A stretch of DNA of 64,000 bases, from NCBI GenBank assembly GCA_963717515.1, contig OY970338.1, positions 1,736,001 to 1,800,000 on the forward strand, in the 5' to 3' direction. Positions within the stretch are counted from its first letter, which is position 1. Each line of letters starts with the position of its first letter. Source of the DNA: CAYXZQ01 sp963717515 (GTDB lineage Archaea > Nanobdellota > Nanobdellia > Woesearchaeales > DSVV01). The notes beneath the pieces were generated by a model. It worked only from the letters and a program-made list of their open reading frames with translations, ran no database searches and was not told where the DNA came from. Below, one piece after another: positions 45,501 to 53,163 of the stretch. A program made the position numbers and the translations under genes.

Positions 45501-46097
45501 GGAGCTGATGGTGCAGACGGTGCAGTAGGTCCACAAGGTCCTGCAGGTGCAGACGGTGCAGTAGGTCCACAAGGAGATATAGGTCCAGCAGGTCCACCAG
45601 GAGCTGATGGTGCAGACGGTGCAGTAGGTCCACAAGGTCCTGCAGGTGCAGACGGTGCAACAGGTCCACAAGGAGATATAGGTCCAGCAGGTCCACCAGG
45701 AGCTGATGGTGCAGACGGCGCAGTAGGTCCACAAGGAGATATAGGTCCAGCAGGTCCACCAGGAGCTGATGGCGCTGACGGCGCAGAAGGTCCTCAGGGT
45801 CTCCAAGGTGAAAAAGGGGATACCGGAGAAACAGGTCCGATGGGTCCACAGGGCGAACAGGGTGAACAAGGTCCACCCGGAATCCTTTCCATGTCTTTAA
45901 AGACATACACCTGTAACAACCTTGGAAAAAGCAAAGAGAAGAACTGCAACCTCGGGACGCATATGCTTTGTTATCTGTCAGGCCAGAAGTCGAGCGGATC
46001 AGCCACGAATTACTGCAACATCGACGGGAATGTCAACAGCAGGTGGCAGGTCAAAACTCAAAGGGCATGGTGCGAGGTCAAATGCATCGATGACTGA
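42546..46097 (+). CDS. Giant secreted protein with MopE motifs, calcium-type repeats and a collagen-like rod
   Basis: 1183 residues. Signal peptide MKKISVIIIVLLAGLLFASS, then a Cys-rich region. Residues about 145-705 hold seven MopE-type motifs (such as CDGIDNDCDGQIDEG, DDGVDQDCDS, DNGIDEDCNG), interleaved with thrombospondin-3-like acidic repeats (TDGDGVADDSDADDDNDG) that should bind Ca. Residues 767-1114 are 116 uninterrupted Gly-X-Y triplets. The final 69 residues have six cysteines. It is probably a surface stalk: calcium-bound head, trimeric collagen-like rod and a Cys-rich tail domain. The start is supported by GGGGGGT three bases before the ATG. No membrane anchor is visible at the C-terminus, so release or non-covalent attachment is likely. 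No archaeal homologue is known to me. Confidence 0.9.
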   Translation: MKKISVIIIVLLAGLLFASSATAECENQCIPSLENLGECQGYLPNYGPCTDDFNPCTTDGCSGTGGAVGTCLHTPVPDGTACGVTGICSSGTCNCNDNSICTTDSFVGVCINAPITCNDNIANTVDLCDPVTGCYYFPICTPSGPELCDGIDNDCDGQIDEGVSSTFYRDADSDGYGDHSQTQQGCSASIGYVADHTDCNDADVSVHPGATEVPDDGVDQNCDSIELCYKDADDDGFRPDAVSTVVSSDLDCLDANEASAADPTTDCDDADASVHPGATELVDDGVDQDCDSIELCYKDSDDDGYRPDASSTVMSVDLDCFDSQEATSTDPTTDCNDNVGSVHPNAVEIPDNGIDEDCNGHDAITCYVDNDKDGFGTDIGTTVLASDGTCDTLQSESVTSDDCEDWNAAVHPGALDDTPDGIDQDCSGADADSVVSTDTDGDGVADDSDADDDNDGVTDVNDVSPLDPQVCEDDDIDTCDDCSQNPTSSASPLPWPLYYPDMANDGTDTDGDSVCDAGDVCPGSDDYIDNDADGVPDGCDNCLGGDNNADADSDSVPDACDACPGHDDFEDIDGDGVPDGCDACAGSDDNIDTDYDGIPDGCDICPGFDDSLDSDGDGIPDGCDSCSMILPEACDGVDNDCDGDIDEDFTDLGDSCSAGTGQCQSSGHIVCSLNEWSTECDAIPGVPGVELLGNGIDDDCDGQVDETDGRDYFTISELSSTLSGMGSDLIGFSGDWVDSTVFDALQWLHDKVIDLQDQIDNIQLIPGPKGDTGDQGPQGQQGEQGLQGVQGPIGPQGLPGADGADGATGPQGDVGPQGPPGVDGADGADGATGPQGDVGPQGPPGTDGADGADGATGPQGVQGPIGPQGLPGADGADGATGPQGDVGPQGPPGTDGADGADGATGPQGDVGPQGPPGTDGADGADGATGPQGVQGPIGPQGLPGADGADGATGPQGDIGPAGPPGADGADGAVGPQGDIGPAGPPGADGADGAVGPQGPAGADGAVGPQGDIGPAGPPGADGADGAVGPQGPAGADGATGPQGDIGPAGPPGADGADGAVGPQGDIGPAGPPGADGADGAEGPQGLQGEKGDTGETGPMGPQGEQGEQGPPGILSMSLKTYTCNNLGKSKEKNCNLGTHMLCYLSGQKSSGSATNYCNIDGNVNSRWQVKTQRAWCEVKCIDD
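44844..45887 (+). repeat. Collagen-like Gly-X-Y coding repeat
   Basis: 348 codons, all in GXY register, made from near-identical units: a 72-base unit encoding GPQGDVGPQGPPGTDGADGA plus DGAT, and a 63-base unit encoding GPQGDIGPAGPPGADGADGA plus V. The copies are nearly identical at DNA level, which indicates recent expansion or homogenisation. Acidic triplets GAD dominate; GPP and GPQ are frequent, hydroxyproline-type GPP is rarer than in animal collagen. Confidence 0.95.
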
Positions 46098-46179
46098 TTT
46101 TTTTCTTTTTTTTAGAAATGTTTTTATATCTGGCATGCCAGGATTGCCAAGCAGATAACACATTGAGATATCTTCCAAC

Positions 46180-46929
46180 TCATCGATTCCAATACTCATA
46201 ACATTCATTCTGCCAGTGCTCTGTTCCTATCATAGGGCATACTGTGCTATCTTTTCCATTAAGGCTGTAGATGTACAGGCAATTGTCCCTGTAATATTCA
46301 TTATCGAACCTATTGCAGAAATCGATGCTTTGGTTCCAGAATATCTGGTTTGCCATCCTCCAATTACAATCTTCAGATTTGCTTTCGTTCATTGCATTGG
46401 AGCATATTGACGGGTCGTCTGTAGAATAGGCCATATCAATATAGCAGACATCCTTCTCATTTGGCCTGATTATTCTTTCGCATATAGCCTTATCGCCTAA
46501 TGAGACTGCAACGTGATAATAGCAATCGTCCCTAATCTCATCTTCTTTTGCTGAGCCACATATGCTTTCATCAGCTGAATATTTCCGAGCGGATCTCATG
46601 CATTCATGCCTGTATCTCTCGTCTGTCTGTTCAATACAATATGACATGTTCTCAAACAATCCATATTCAATCTCACAATCTATCCTCAAAGGACTGCCTG
46701 ATATGCTGAGGCAATTCCCGGGGTCCAGATCACGTATCGCATAATAGCATTCATCCCTTCGGCGCAGATTGTCGATTGCCTCGCATGCAGAAGAGACATT
46801 GCCCAACGCAACCTGTTTGAGGCAGGAATATCTCACTTCACCTGTCCCGTTGCATTCCGGAAACAGGTGAGTCTGTGTAACTTCAGAACAGCCTGCGAGC
46901 AACAGCAAAGTTATCAACAACCATCTCAT
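46180..46929 (-). CDS. Cys-rich putative lipoprotein with repeated paired-Cys units
   Basis: 249 residues. The N-terminus MRWLLITLLLLAGC is a lipobox. The rest is six or more related units of about 28 residues with the pattern C-x(5-9)-A-x-R/D-DxCYY (CEAIDNLRRRDECYYAIRDL, then CGSAKEDEIRDDCYYHVAVS, CERIIRPNEKDVCYIDMA), suggesting an alpha-helical disulfide-bonded array. Start ATG 46929 fits TATA TATAAATA (46953-46960) at -26. It ends close to the collagen-protein gene, convergent with it. It is one of at least two lipoproteins in the window; lspA is 1.7 kb away. Confidence 0.75.
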   Translation of the reverse strand: MRWLLITLLLLAGCSEVTQTHLFPECNGTGEVRYSCLKQVALGNVSSACEAIDNLRRRDECYYAIRDLDPGNCLSISGSPLRIDCEIEYGLFENMSYCIEQTDERYRHECMRSARKYSADESICGSAKEDEIRDDCYYHVAVSLGDKAICERIIRPNEKDVCYIDMAYSTDDPSICSNAMNESKSEDCNWRMANQIFWNQSIDFCNRFDNEYYRDNCLYIYSLNGKDSTVCPMIGTEHWQNECYEYWNR

Positions 46930-47066
46930 CTTCAATATCCTGTATAAAGTAGTATAAATAATTTTCTTGACATGCCTTATCAATGTATCCAATGACTTGT
47001 TGATGGGGTAGTCCTATCGAATCTAAGGAATAATAATTTAAGTACCAACAAATTTTCTAGCTTTGC

Positions 47067-47729
47067 ATGAATCAAATCAAAAGGATTTACAATGGACTGT
47101 TCAGGAAATATGGTCCTCAGGGCTGGTGGCCGATAGTGGACGTGAAGAAGAGCAGTTCTGTGTATGGTCTGGGCGCTCCGCGGAATCCTGCAGATGTATT
47201 TGAAATCTGCACAGGCGCAATACTGACGCAGAACACAGCATGGAAAAATGTCGAGAAAGCACTCCTGAATCTGAAGAACTTTCGCTGCATGAGCCCGGAG
47301 AAAATAAATGCCATGAGCATCGAAAAACTCGGCAATGCGATACGGCCTGCAGGCTATTTCAATCAGAAGGCAAAAAAACTTATGCTGTTTTCAGAATTCT
47401 ATATCACCCTAGAAGGAAGGACACCGACCAGGGAAGAGCTTCTCTCTGTCTGGGGCATAGGGTCTGAGACAGCTGACTCCATGCTCCTATATGCCTACAA
47501 TGTCCCTGTCTTTGTCGTCGACACCTACACAAGGAGGATATTTTCCCATCTGGGAATAGTCGACAAAGGAGCGACATATGATGAAATCCAGAGTCTGTTC
47601 ATGGAGAATCTCGAGCATGACCAAAGGCTCTTCAATGAATATCATGCTCTCATTGTTGAACATGCAAAGAGGCATTACCAGAAAAGGCCGTATGGAACCG
47701 ATTGCTTTCTGAAGGAGAAGATAGTATAA
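47067..47729 (+). CDS. MagIII-type 3-methyladenine DNA glycosylase (HhH-GPD family)
   Basis: 220 residues of the endonuclease III superfamily. ICTGAILTQNTAWKNVEKAL matches the N-terminal block. The helix-hairpin-helix is in SVWGIGSETADSMLLYAYN; where endonuclease III has the catalytic lysine this protein has glutamate, as in the monofunctional MagIII group, and the catalytic Asp is in FVVDTYTRRIF. The C-terminal 4Fe-4S cysteine loop is absent (a single Cys in YGTDCFL). It would remove alkylated bases. The next gene overlaps its stop by one base, so they are probably cotranscribed. Confidence 0.88.
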   Translation: MNQIKRIYNGLFRKYGPQGWWPIVDVKKSSSVYGLGAPRNPADVFEICTGAILTQNTAWKNVEKALLNLKNFRCMSPEKINAMSIEKLGNAIRPAGYFNQKAKKLMLFSEFYITLEGRTPTREELLSVWGIGSETADSMLLYAYNVPVFVVDTYTRRIFSHLGIVDKGATYDEIQSLFMENLEHDQRLFNEYHALIVEHAKRHYQKRPYGTDCFLKEKIV

Positions 47730-48064
47730 TGTATATCCCGAAACGATACGGTCAGAGCAAGACTGAAAACTGCCCTTTCTGCGGCAGACAGGCGACAGCC
47801 AAGAACAGCCAGGAGGTTCCTGTATGCAGGGAACATAAAAGCTCTGTCATGAATGAGATGAGATGCATATGCGGAGAGCATCTTCTTATGATGAAGGGAA
47901 AATTCGGATTATTCTTCAACTGCCCAAACTGCGGGAACATGAGCATGAGAAAAGTCATGGAATTCAATGACGTAAAAGATGTGAATATGCATGTTTCGGA
48001 TAAAGAGCCAGGCGAAAAGAAAGAGTTCACCATCAGGTCAGATGATCCTGATTATTTTGACTGA
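47729..48064 (+). CDS. Zinc-ribbon protein coupled to the DNA glycosylase
   Basis: 111 residues. CPFCGR, VCREH, MRCICGEHL and CPNCGNM give seven cysteines and a His likely to bind two zinc ions in the N-terminal 75 residues. The C-terminal part (MEFNDVKDVNMHVSDK...RSDDPDYFD) is acidic. The ATG overlaps the stop of the glycosylase gene by one base, showing coupling. A DNA-binding accessory factor for base-excision repair is a possible role; the family is not named to me. Confidence 0.78.
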   Translation: MYIPKRYGQSKTENCPFCGRQATAKNSQEVPVCREHKSSVMNEMRCICGEHLLMMKGKFGLFFNCPNCGNMSMRKVMEFNDVKDVNMHVSDKEPGEKKEFTIRSDDPDYFD

Positions 48065-48128
48065 GAGATTTTCGCCATTTAAGAGTTAAGAAACATATTT
48101 ATATATTAATAATAACAGTCCAAGGTAT

Positions 48129-48590
48129 ATGAGCTTTATGGACAAGGTGATGTTCTGGAAAAAGGAGCCTAGGCTTGACCTGGATACAAGTGTCGATTTC
48201 TCAGCACCTGGCTCCTATGATTCAGGCCTCGGCCCGAACACGGCATTGCAGGATCCAATGCTCGATTCAGGTTTCGGGAGCCAGCAGCCTTATCAACAGC
48301 CAGGGATGGGCCATGATCCAATGCGTGATCAGGGTTTTTCGAGCCCGCAGCCGTATCCTCATCAGCAGATGGCACCTGCCCAGGACCAGTACAGGATAAT
48401 CAGCGAAGCCAGGCCTGAAATGGGACCTCAGTCCCTCAGGAATGATTCATATGATAAAAATCTGGAGATAGTATCCATGAAGCTTGACAACCTCAAGGTG
48501 GCGCTTGAGAACATAAACCAGAGGCTGATGAACATTGAGAGAATCGCCACAGACAGCCAGGGCCAACAGAAAAGAAGGCCCAATTGGTAA
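48129..48590 (+). CDS. Gln/Pro-rich protein with C-terminal coiled coil
   Basis: 153 residues: an N-terminal stretch MSFMDKVMFWKKEPRLDL, a low-complexity middle (SGFGSQQPYQQPGMGHDPMR...) and a C-terminal helix KNLEIVSMKLDNLKVALENI plus NQRLMNIERIA with heptad hydrophobics. Proteins with this final helix are in my recollection common hypothetical genes in DPANN genomes. TATA CATATTTATATATT is centred about 28 bases before the ATG. Function unknown. Confidence 0.7.
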   Translation: MSFMDKVMFWKKEPRLDLDTSVDFSAPGSYDSGLGPNTALQDPMLDSGFGSQQPYQQPGMGHDPMRDQGFSSPQPYPHQQMAPAQDQYRIISEARPEMGPQSLRNDSYDKNLEIVSMKLDNLKVALENINQRLMNIERIATDSQGQQKRRPNW

Positions 48591-48623
48591 TCTTTATATA
48601 TCCATTGCCATCCTTCTGAATAG

Positions 48624-49070
48624 ATGAAAAAGATGAAAATAAGGTTCCCTATAATCATAGCAGCAATTGCCCTTGCTGACCAGCTCACCAAGTTTCTTGT
48701 GAGACTTTATCTTGCACCTGTCCATGATATCGCTTTGCTTGGGCCGTTGCTTCACCTGACCTATGCTGAGAACACAGGGGCGGGATTCAGCCTTTTTCAG
48801 GATATGAATTCAATCCTGCTGTTCGTCAACCTGATTATCATCGGGATGCTCATGTATTTCTTCTTTGAATTCAGGGATGATGAGAAGCTGTTTGTATCCC
48901 TGATAATAGGCGGTGCTGCGGGAAACATCATTGACAGGATATTCCTTGGTCATGTCATAGATTTCATACATTTACCCTTGTGGCCTATATTCAACCTTGG
49001 TGACAGTGCTGTGACCATCGGTGTGGTTGGCCTGTTGTACCTGTCAATGAGAAAGACGCTTTGGAAATAG
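48624..49070 (+). CDS. lspA: Lipoprotein signal peptidase (signal peptidase II)
   Basis: 148 residues with four membrane helices. The two catalytic aspartates are in GGAAGNIIDRIFLGHVIDFI (N-x-x-D-R) and FNLGDSAVTIG (F-N-x-A/G-D). NTGAGFSLFQ is the family NTGAAFG-like block and ADQLTKFL the N-terminal block. LspA cleaves the signal peptide before a lipid-modified cysteine. It is a bacterial enzyme, uncommon in Archaea. The TATA TCTTTATATATCC is centred 27 bases before the ATG. At least two lipobox proteins (36003 and 46180) occur in the window; no lgt is visible here. Confidence 0.93.
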   Translation: MKKMKIRFPIIIAAIALADQLTKFLVRLYLAPVHDIALLGPLLHLTYAENTGAGFSLFQDMNSILLFVNLIIIGMLMYFFFEFRDDEKLFVSLIIGGAAGNIIDRIFLGHVIDFIHLPLWPIFNLGDSAVTIGVVGLLYLSMRKTLWK

Positions 49071-49079
49071 TTGGAATGC

Positions 49080-49646
49080 TCAGGCTGCTTTTTCGCGCCT
49101 TGATGTCTTCCTGGTCGCTTTCTTTGCGGCGGACTTCTTCTTTGCAGACTTGCTTTTCCTTTTCAACCGTCTCTTTTTTGCAGGTCCCTTCTCTGATGAC
49201 TCCAGTGCAGGTTTCCTTTCTGGTATAGAGACGACTTCCAGGTCTTCAGAAGACTCTTGAGCTGACGGCTTTTCCCTGTTGACACCTTCATATATTTTTG
49301 GCCTGACTGCACGCCTGGGCATGATATTTGATATGGACACGAAGAATCCAAGGAATGACGGCACAATCACAGCAAGCAGAAGAAGCATTCCTGAACCGAC
49401 ACTCTCGAAAAGATACACAGAATTAAAAACCATGGTACCAAAAAGAAGTACAAACAGCATCCAGCCTGAGTTCATGTTCCTGCCGGCTGCAAAAAGAGCA
49501 ATGCCTGCCATTATTAGAAGGAATAGTAAAAAATATAACTCTTTAATGAACAGGACCACACTCGCATCAAGTATCATCAATGATATGCCGAAAAAACATA
49601 TCACTGTCAAAAGCAGTACGAAAAAGTATCTTGAGAGGCTCATCAT
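49080..49646 (-). CDS. Membrane protein with Lys-rich tail
   Basis: About 188 residues. Three to four hydrophobic segments (FFVLLLTVICFFGISLMIL, LYFLLFLLIMAGIALFAAG, MLFVLLFGTMVFNSVYLF, GMLLLLAVIVPSFLGFFV) are followed by a soluble part that ends in a 35-residue basic tail (KKRRLKRKSKSAKKKSAAKK and beyond). Start ATG 49646 or 49643 is indicated by the TATA TTTTATATAT at 49661-49670. The basic tail recalls the N-terminal tail of the 14437 protein in reverse orientation. Unknown function. Confidence 0.72.
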   Translation of the reverse strand: MMSLSRYFFVLLLTVICFFGISLMILDASVVLFIKELYFLLFLLIMAGIALFAAGRNMNSGWMLFVLLFGTMVFNSVYLFESVGSGMLLLLAVIVPSFLGFFVSISNIMPRRAVRPKIYEGVNREKPSAQESSEDLEVVSIPERKPALESSEKGPAKKRRLKRKSKSAKKKSAAKKATRKTSRREKAA

Positions 49647-49698
49647 AAAATGTAAGTATATTTTATATATAAAGGTTTCCATTAAATAGTAGTATCAA

Positions 49699-50040
49699 TC
49701 AGAACTCTTCAAAATCATCGAGCTTCGTGAGATAGCCCTTGTTCCTGAGGAACTGGACCTGGTTGGGCCTATACTTGAATATTACATCGCCTTTCTTTTC
49801 GCCACCGAATTCCCATGGCTGTATGAGGAGGATATCGCCTTCCCTTACCCAGAGCCTTCTCTTTAGCCTTCCGGGTATCCTGCAAACCCTGGTCTTACCG
49901 TCAAGGCATCTCACCTGGGTTCTTGAGCCGCCAAGCCTCCTCTCCAGGACTCCGAACACCTGGTCGCCCCTTGGAAGTTTGACCCTGCTAATCTCAAGCT
50001 CCATAGCCTCTTCCTTGGCTTTGATGTCCTTTTTACTCAT
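49699..50040 (-). CDS. eif1A: Translation initiation factor aIF1A
   Basis: 113 residues: an S1-like OB fold with VFGVLERRLGGSRTQVRCLD and RVCRIPGRLKRRLWVREGD, the hallmark of eIF1A/aIF1A, and a basic/acidic tail ending KLDDFEEF. It binds the A site of the small subunit during initiation. TATA CTTTAAATAAA near 50070 gives a short leader before ATG 50040. Length is normal for the archaeal form. Confidence 0.95.
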   Translation of the reverse strand: MSKKDIKAKEEAMELEISRVKLPRGDQVFGVLERRLGGSRTQVRCLDGKTRVCRIPGRLKRRLWVREGDILLIQPWEFGGEKKGDVIFKYRPNQVQFLRNKGYLTKLDDFEEF

Positions 50041-50205
50041 TTTTTCACTAGGTTCTGTTGTTTTATTTAAAGCTATCGGATAGAGACATAGGCTCAGAAA
50101 TCTGGCATTTATTAAAGATAGCCTGTATAGCAGGATTTAATCAGTAATCAAATGTCAAAAAGCTTTATATATGGGTTATCAGCAGATTGATATTGTGTGT
50201 TTATC

Positions 50206-51867
50206 ATGAAAATGCTTTCCGTATTGCTGTTGCTGATCATGTTTCTTCCAGGTGAAGCCCTTGCCATATCCTGCATCACATTCAGGGACTGCCCTGTCAG
50301 AGATTGCGCAGGAACTGCCAGGCTGTGCGAGAGCAACATATGCCAGGATACCCAGTGCATTGTGCCTGCAGCATCTGATATCCGGCAAATTGATGTCGAG
50401 ACTTTCGGCGAGGCTGTCAAGCCATACGAGGCAGGCATAAATCTGAGTGAAAAGACAAAGAATCCGAGCCTCATCCAGAACAACATGCTCGCATCATTGG
50501 GCATCCAGGGAATCCTCATGCTTCTACTCAAGGGGATGGTTGTTCTGTTTATCGCGCTCGCGGCCGCATTGTTCTTTGTATTCGCAAAAGAGAAAGGGAT
50601 TCTTGGCATAGTCCTTGTGGTTTTCGGGGTCACGATCGTGGCTGTTGCAGGGTTTGCAGTCATCAGCGGAAAAGGCGGCCTGCAGGAAGCGTTCGGAAGA
50701 GGTCATACCTGGAATTCAGCTTCAGCCAAAGATTTTGTGGCTTCATATGCCAGAGAGACTGGTCTTGAGACTGTTCAGAACGACTACTTATCCCCAAGGC
50801 TTATCGCTGCCAGGGATTATAAGATTGACACGGAAAACAGCGAGACGGATGTCATGGTGCTTGAGATGGACAGCGCTGCATATCTGAGCAGCCTCAGGAT
50901 AGGAAGCCTGAGCGGTGACAAGATCACGATTGCAGGCGAGCATGTCCTGAGGCAGGATTCCGGGTCAGCCATCAGGTATATTTTTGATGAGGATAGATTT
51001 GTATTCATAGTCACTGCAAAAAAAGACGATATAGACAGAATCTCTGAAGGGATTATTGGCAGATACCCGGGCGAGCCTACTGAAAGCAGGTTGTTTGCAG
51101 AGGATTTAATCCCTCCTGAGATATCAGGCTTAACTCCGGGAACCGCCCAAATCACCAACAACGACAGGCTGTCATTCACTGTTACAGATGCAGGCTCTGG
51201 CGTGGATGCATCGACAATAAGAGTCAAGAACCTGGCAGGGCTCACAACTGAATCATGCAAGACTGCCGAAGGCGGTTATCAATGCTCATTCACCCCAAAG
51301 GAGCCTCATCAGGGCGAGGTGGATTTTGAGATATGGGCATCGGATAAAGCAGGGAATCCAAAGAAGTTACAGGGAAATTTTATATTCGACAGCTCTCCTG
51401 CAGAACTTGAGATGTTGTCTCCTGAAGATAACGGATATACCAATTCCAGGAGGGTAAGTTTCTTGGTTGCCGATAGCGTATCAGGGATTGCGAGCCTTGA
51501 GATTGACGGGGCTCTGCCGGATTCCCAGACATGCAACAAGACAAAGTTATATTGGAAGTGCAGCATTGAAACGAATCCTGCAGAGGGTGAGAAAACCCTG
51601 CTGGTTTATGCTCAGGACAATGCAGGAAATTCCAGGGTCCTTCACAGCACCTATCATTATGACACTGTTCCACCCAGGATAACAGCAGGGGATTATTCTT
51701 TTGACATCACAGATTCTTCGCCCCTTGCTGCAATCAGGGTCAATGGCGAGAATTTCCCTGCATCTGACTGCACAAGGGAGGACATTGTTCATCACTGCAT
51801 GAGTGAAGAGAAGATAGATACAGTATATGCTGAGGACATGGCAGGCAATTCTGCAGAAGCATCCTAA
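50206..51867 (+). CDS. Exported membrane protein with Ig-like domains
   Basis: 553 residues. Signal peptide MKMLSVLLLLIMFLPGEALA, a short domain with six cysteines (CITFRDCPVRDCAGTARLCE), a membrane region of two helices (about 103-150; MVVLFIALAAALFFVF and ILGIVLVVFGVTIVAVAGFA), an alpha/beta domain, then three bacterial-Ig-type domains with the repeats SFTVTDAGSGVDASTIRV, VSFLVADSVSGIASLEIDG and YAQDNAGNSR...EDMAGNSA. These AxDxAGN motifs are typical of adhesin repeats. TATA GCTTTATATATGG is centred 39 bases before the ATG. Directly upstream of sppA. A surface adhesin or receptor is likely. Confidence 0.78.
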   Translation: MKMLSVLLLLIMFLPGEALAISCITFRDCPVRDCAGTARLCESNICQDTQCIVPAASDIRQIDVETFGEAVKPYEAGINLSEKTKNPSLIQNNMLASLGIQGILMLLLKGMVVLFIALAAALFFVFAKEKGILGIVLVVFGVTIVAVAGFAVISGKGGLQEAFGRGHTWNSASAKDFVASYARETGLETVQNDYLSPRLIAARDYKIDTENSETDVMVLEMDSAAYLSSLRIGSLSGDKITIAGEHVLRQDSGSAIRYIFDEDRFVFIVTAKKDDIDRISEGIIGRYPGEPTESRLFAEDLIPPEISGLTPGTAQITNNDRLSFTVTDAGSGVDASTIRVKNLAGLTTESCKTAEGGYQCSFTPKEPHQGEVDFEIWASDKAGNPKKLQGNFIFDSSPAELEMLSPEDNGYTNSRRVSFLVADSVSGIASLEIDGALPDSQTCNKTKLYWKCSIETNPAEGEKTLLVYAQDNAGNSRVLHSTYHYDTVPPRITAGDYSFDITDSSPLAAIRVNGENFPASDCTREDIVHHCMSEEKIDTVYAEDMAGNSAEAS

Positions 51868-51882
51868 ACAAAACATTAATAA

Positions 51883-52836
51883 ATGATGCATTATAACAAG
51901 CTTTCAAAGGGGGTTAATGTGAAGACCAGAACCATTGTCCTGATATCAGTATCAGCTTTTCTATTGATTTTTCTCATCTTCATATTTAGCATCTTTTCCA
52001 TACTGTTGTCCGGTGGCAATCCCGGCGGAGGGAATGTCGCCCTAATACCAGTCAAAGGGGTCATCATGAGCGACGGGTCAAGCTCAATATTCAGTGCGGA
52101 TATAGCATCTTCGACCGATATAGTAAATGCAATCGAGAAGGCAGACAATGACCCTGCAATCAAGGCCATGATCCTCGAGATAAACTCACCAGGAGGGACT
52201 GCTGTAGCTTCTGATGAGATAGGACAGGCCCTCAAGTCTACGAACAAGACCAAGGTTGCATGGATAAGGGACATGGGAACAAGCGGTGCTTACTGGATTG
52301 CGTCGAACTGCGATGTGATTGTAGCAAACAGGATGTCTATCACAGGAAGCATCGGGGTGCTGTCATCCTATCTCGAGTTCTCAGGGCTGATGGATGACTA
52401 CAATGTCACCTATGAGAGGCTTGTCTCTGGCAAATACAAGGACATCGGCTCGCCATACCGAAAGCTGACAGATGAGGAACAGGGCATGCTCCAGACACAG
52501 CTTGACAAGGTCCATGAATACTTCATTGAGGAGGTCGCCCAGAACAGGCATATCCCCATTGAAAATACCAGGAATTTCTCAACAGGCATGATATTTTTGG
52601 GATCAGATGCCATGGACATGGGTCTTGTCGACATACTGGGCGGAAAAAGAGAGGCAATCAGCTATATCGAGGACGCCCTGGGGATAAAGGCAGAGATTGT
52701 CGAATACAGCAAAAAGACAGGCCTGCTAAATATGCTAGCAGGCATCATGTACCAGGGAGCTTTCACAACTGGGAGGGGGATCGCATCCCAGATCCAGGAC
52801 AGCCAGAACCTCTATTCACTGAATCTTGTCTCTTGA
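51883..52836 (+). CDS. sppA: Signal peptide peptidase SppA (single-domain)
   Basis: 317 residues of the S49 family. An N-terminal membrane anchor is followed by the core domain. The catalytic Ser is in DMGTSGAYWIAS and the Lys dyad partner in LVSGKYKDIGSPYR. LEINSPGGTAVAS is the family oxyanion loop. SppA degrades leftover signal peptides in the membrane. It starts 15 bases after the Ig-like protein gene; GTG 51919, preceded by GGGGGT, is an alternative start that would leave the anchor intact. It precedes the five-gene surface locus and could process its products, which is context inference. Confidence 0.93.
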   Translation: MMHYNKLSKGVNVKTRTIVLISVSAFLLIFLIFIFSIFSILLSGGNPGGGNVALIPVKGVIMSDGSSSIFSADIASSTDIVNAIEKADNDPAIKAMILEINSPGGTAVASDEIGQALKSTNKTKVAWIRDMGTSGAYWIASNCDVIVANRMSITGSIGVLSSYLEFSGLMDDYNVTYERLVSGKYKDIGSPYRKLTDEEQGMLQTQLDKVHEYFIEEVAQNRHIPIENTRNFSTGMIFLGSDAMDMGLVDILGGKREAISYIEDALGIKAEIVEYSKKTGLLNMLAGIMYQGAFTTGRGIASQIQDSQNLYSLNLVS

Positions 52837-52905
52837 CAGAGACAAGAACCCTATATGGAAAAACAAAAGGTTTATATATTAGTTTCTTCAAAATAATTTT
52901 TGAAT

Positions 52906-53163
52906 ATGAATCAAGACATAACAAAAACATCGCTTGCAGTGCTTCTGGTGATGGCGATGGTCATATCTGTCCTTGGAACCCTGACTGTGATTAAGGCCTA
53001 TGAAAGCACCAAGATGCCATCTGTGCAGAATCCAGGACCTACAGATAACCAAAATCCGCATCAGGGAACTGTCTCATTCTCAATCGTGCCTCCAAGTGAG
53101 AAACAAACAGTCTCTGATTCAGGCACAATTTCTTTTTCAATAACAAAAGGTGATAATCAATGA
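52906..53163 (+). CDS. Small secreted/anchored protein of the surface locus
   Basis: 85 residues. An N-terminal hydrophobic segment TSLAVLLVMAMVISVLGTLT is followed by an extracytoplasmic low-complexity tail with a short repeated phrase GTVSFSI and GTISFSI. The hydrophobic segment resembles that of the next protein (TLAFLLVGAIVVSLFGTF), so the two are related in secretion mode. TATA AGGTTTATATATTAG is centred about 30 bases upstream of ATG 52906. The stop overlaps the next ATG by four bases. No known homologue. Confidence 0.72.
   Translation: MNQDITKTSLAVLLVMAMVISVLGTLTVIKAYESTKMPSVQNPGPTDNQNPHQGTVSFSIVPPSEKQTVSDSGTISFSITKGDNQ

Noticed and set aside
44844..45887. Regular repeats resembling a CRISPR array
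   Set aside because: Units follow each other without spacers, keep the coding frame and encode Gly-X-Y.
44800..45906. Long minus-strand frames (368 and 310 codons) opposite the collagen-like repeat
   Set aside because: They are low-complexity shadows (Leu/Asp/His or Trp/Thr/Cys runs) created by the repeated GXY codons of the plus strand.
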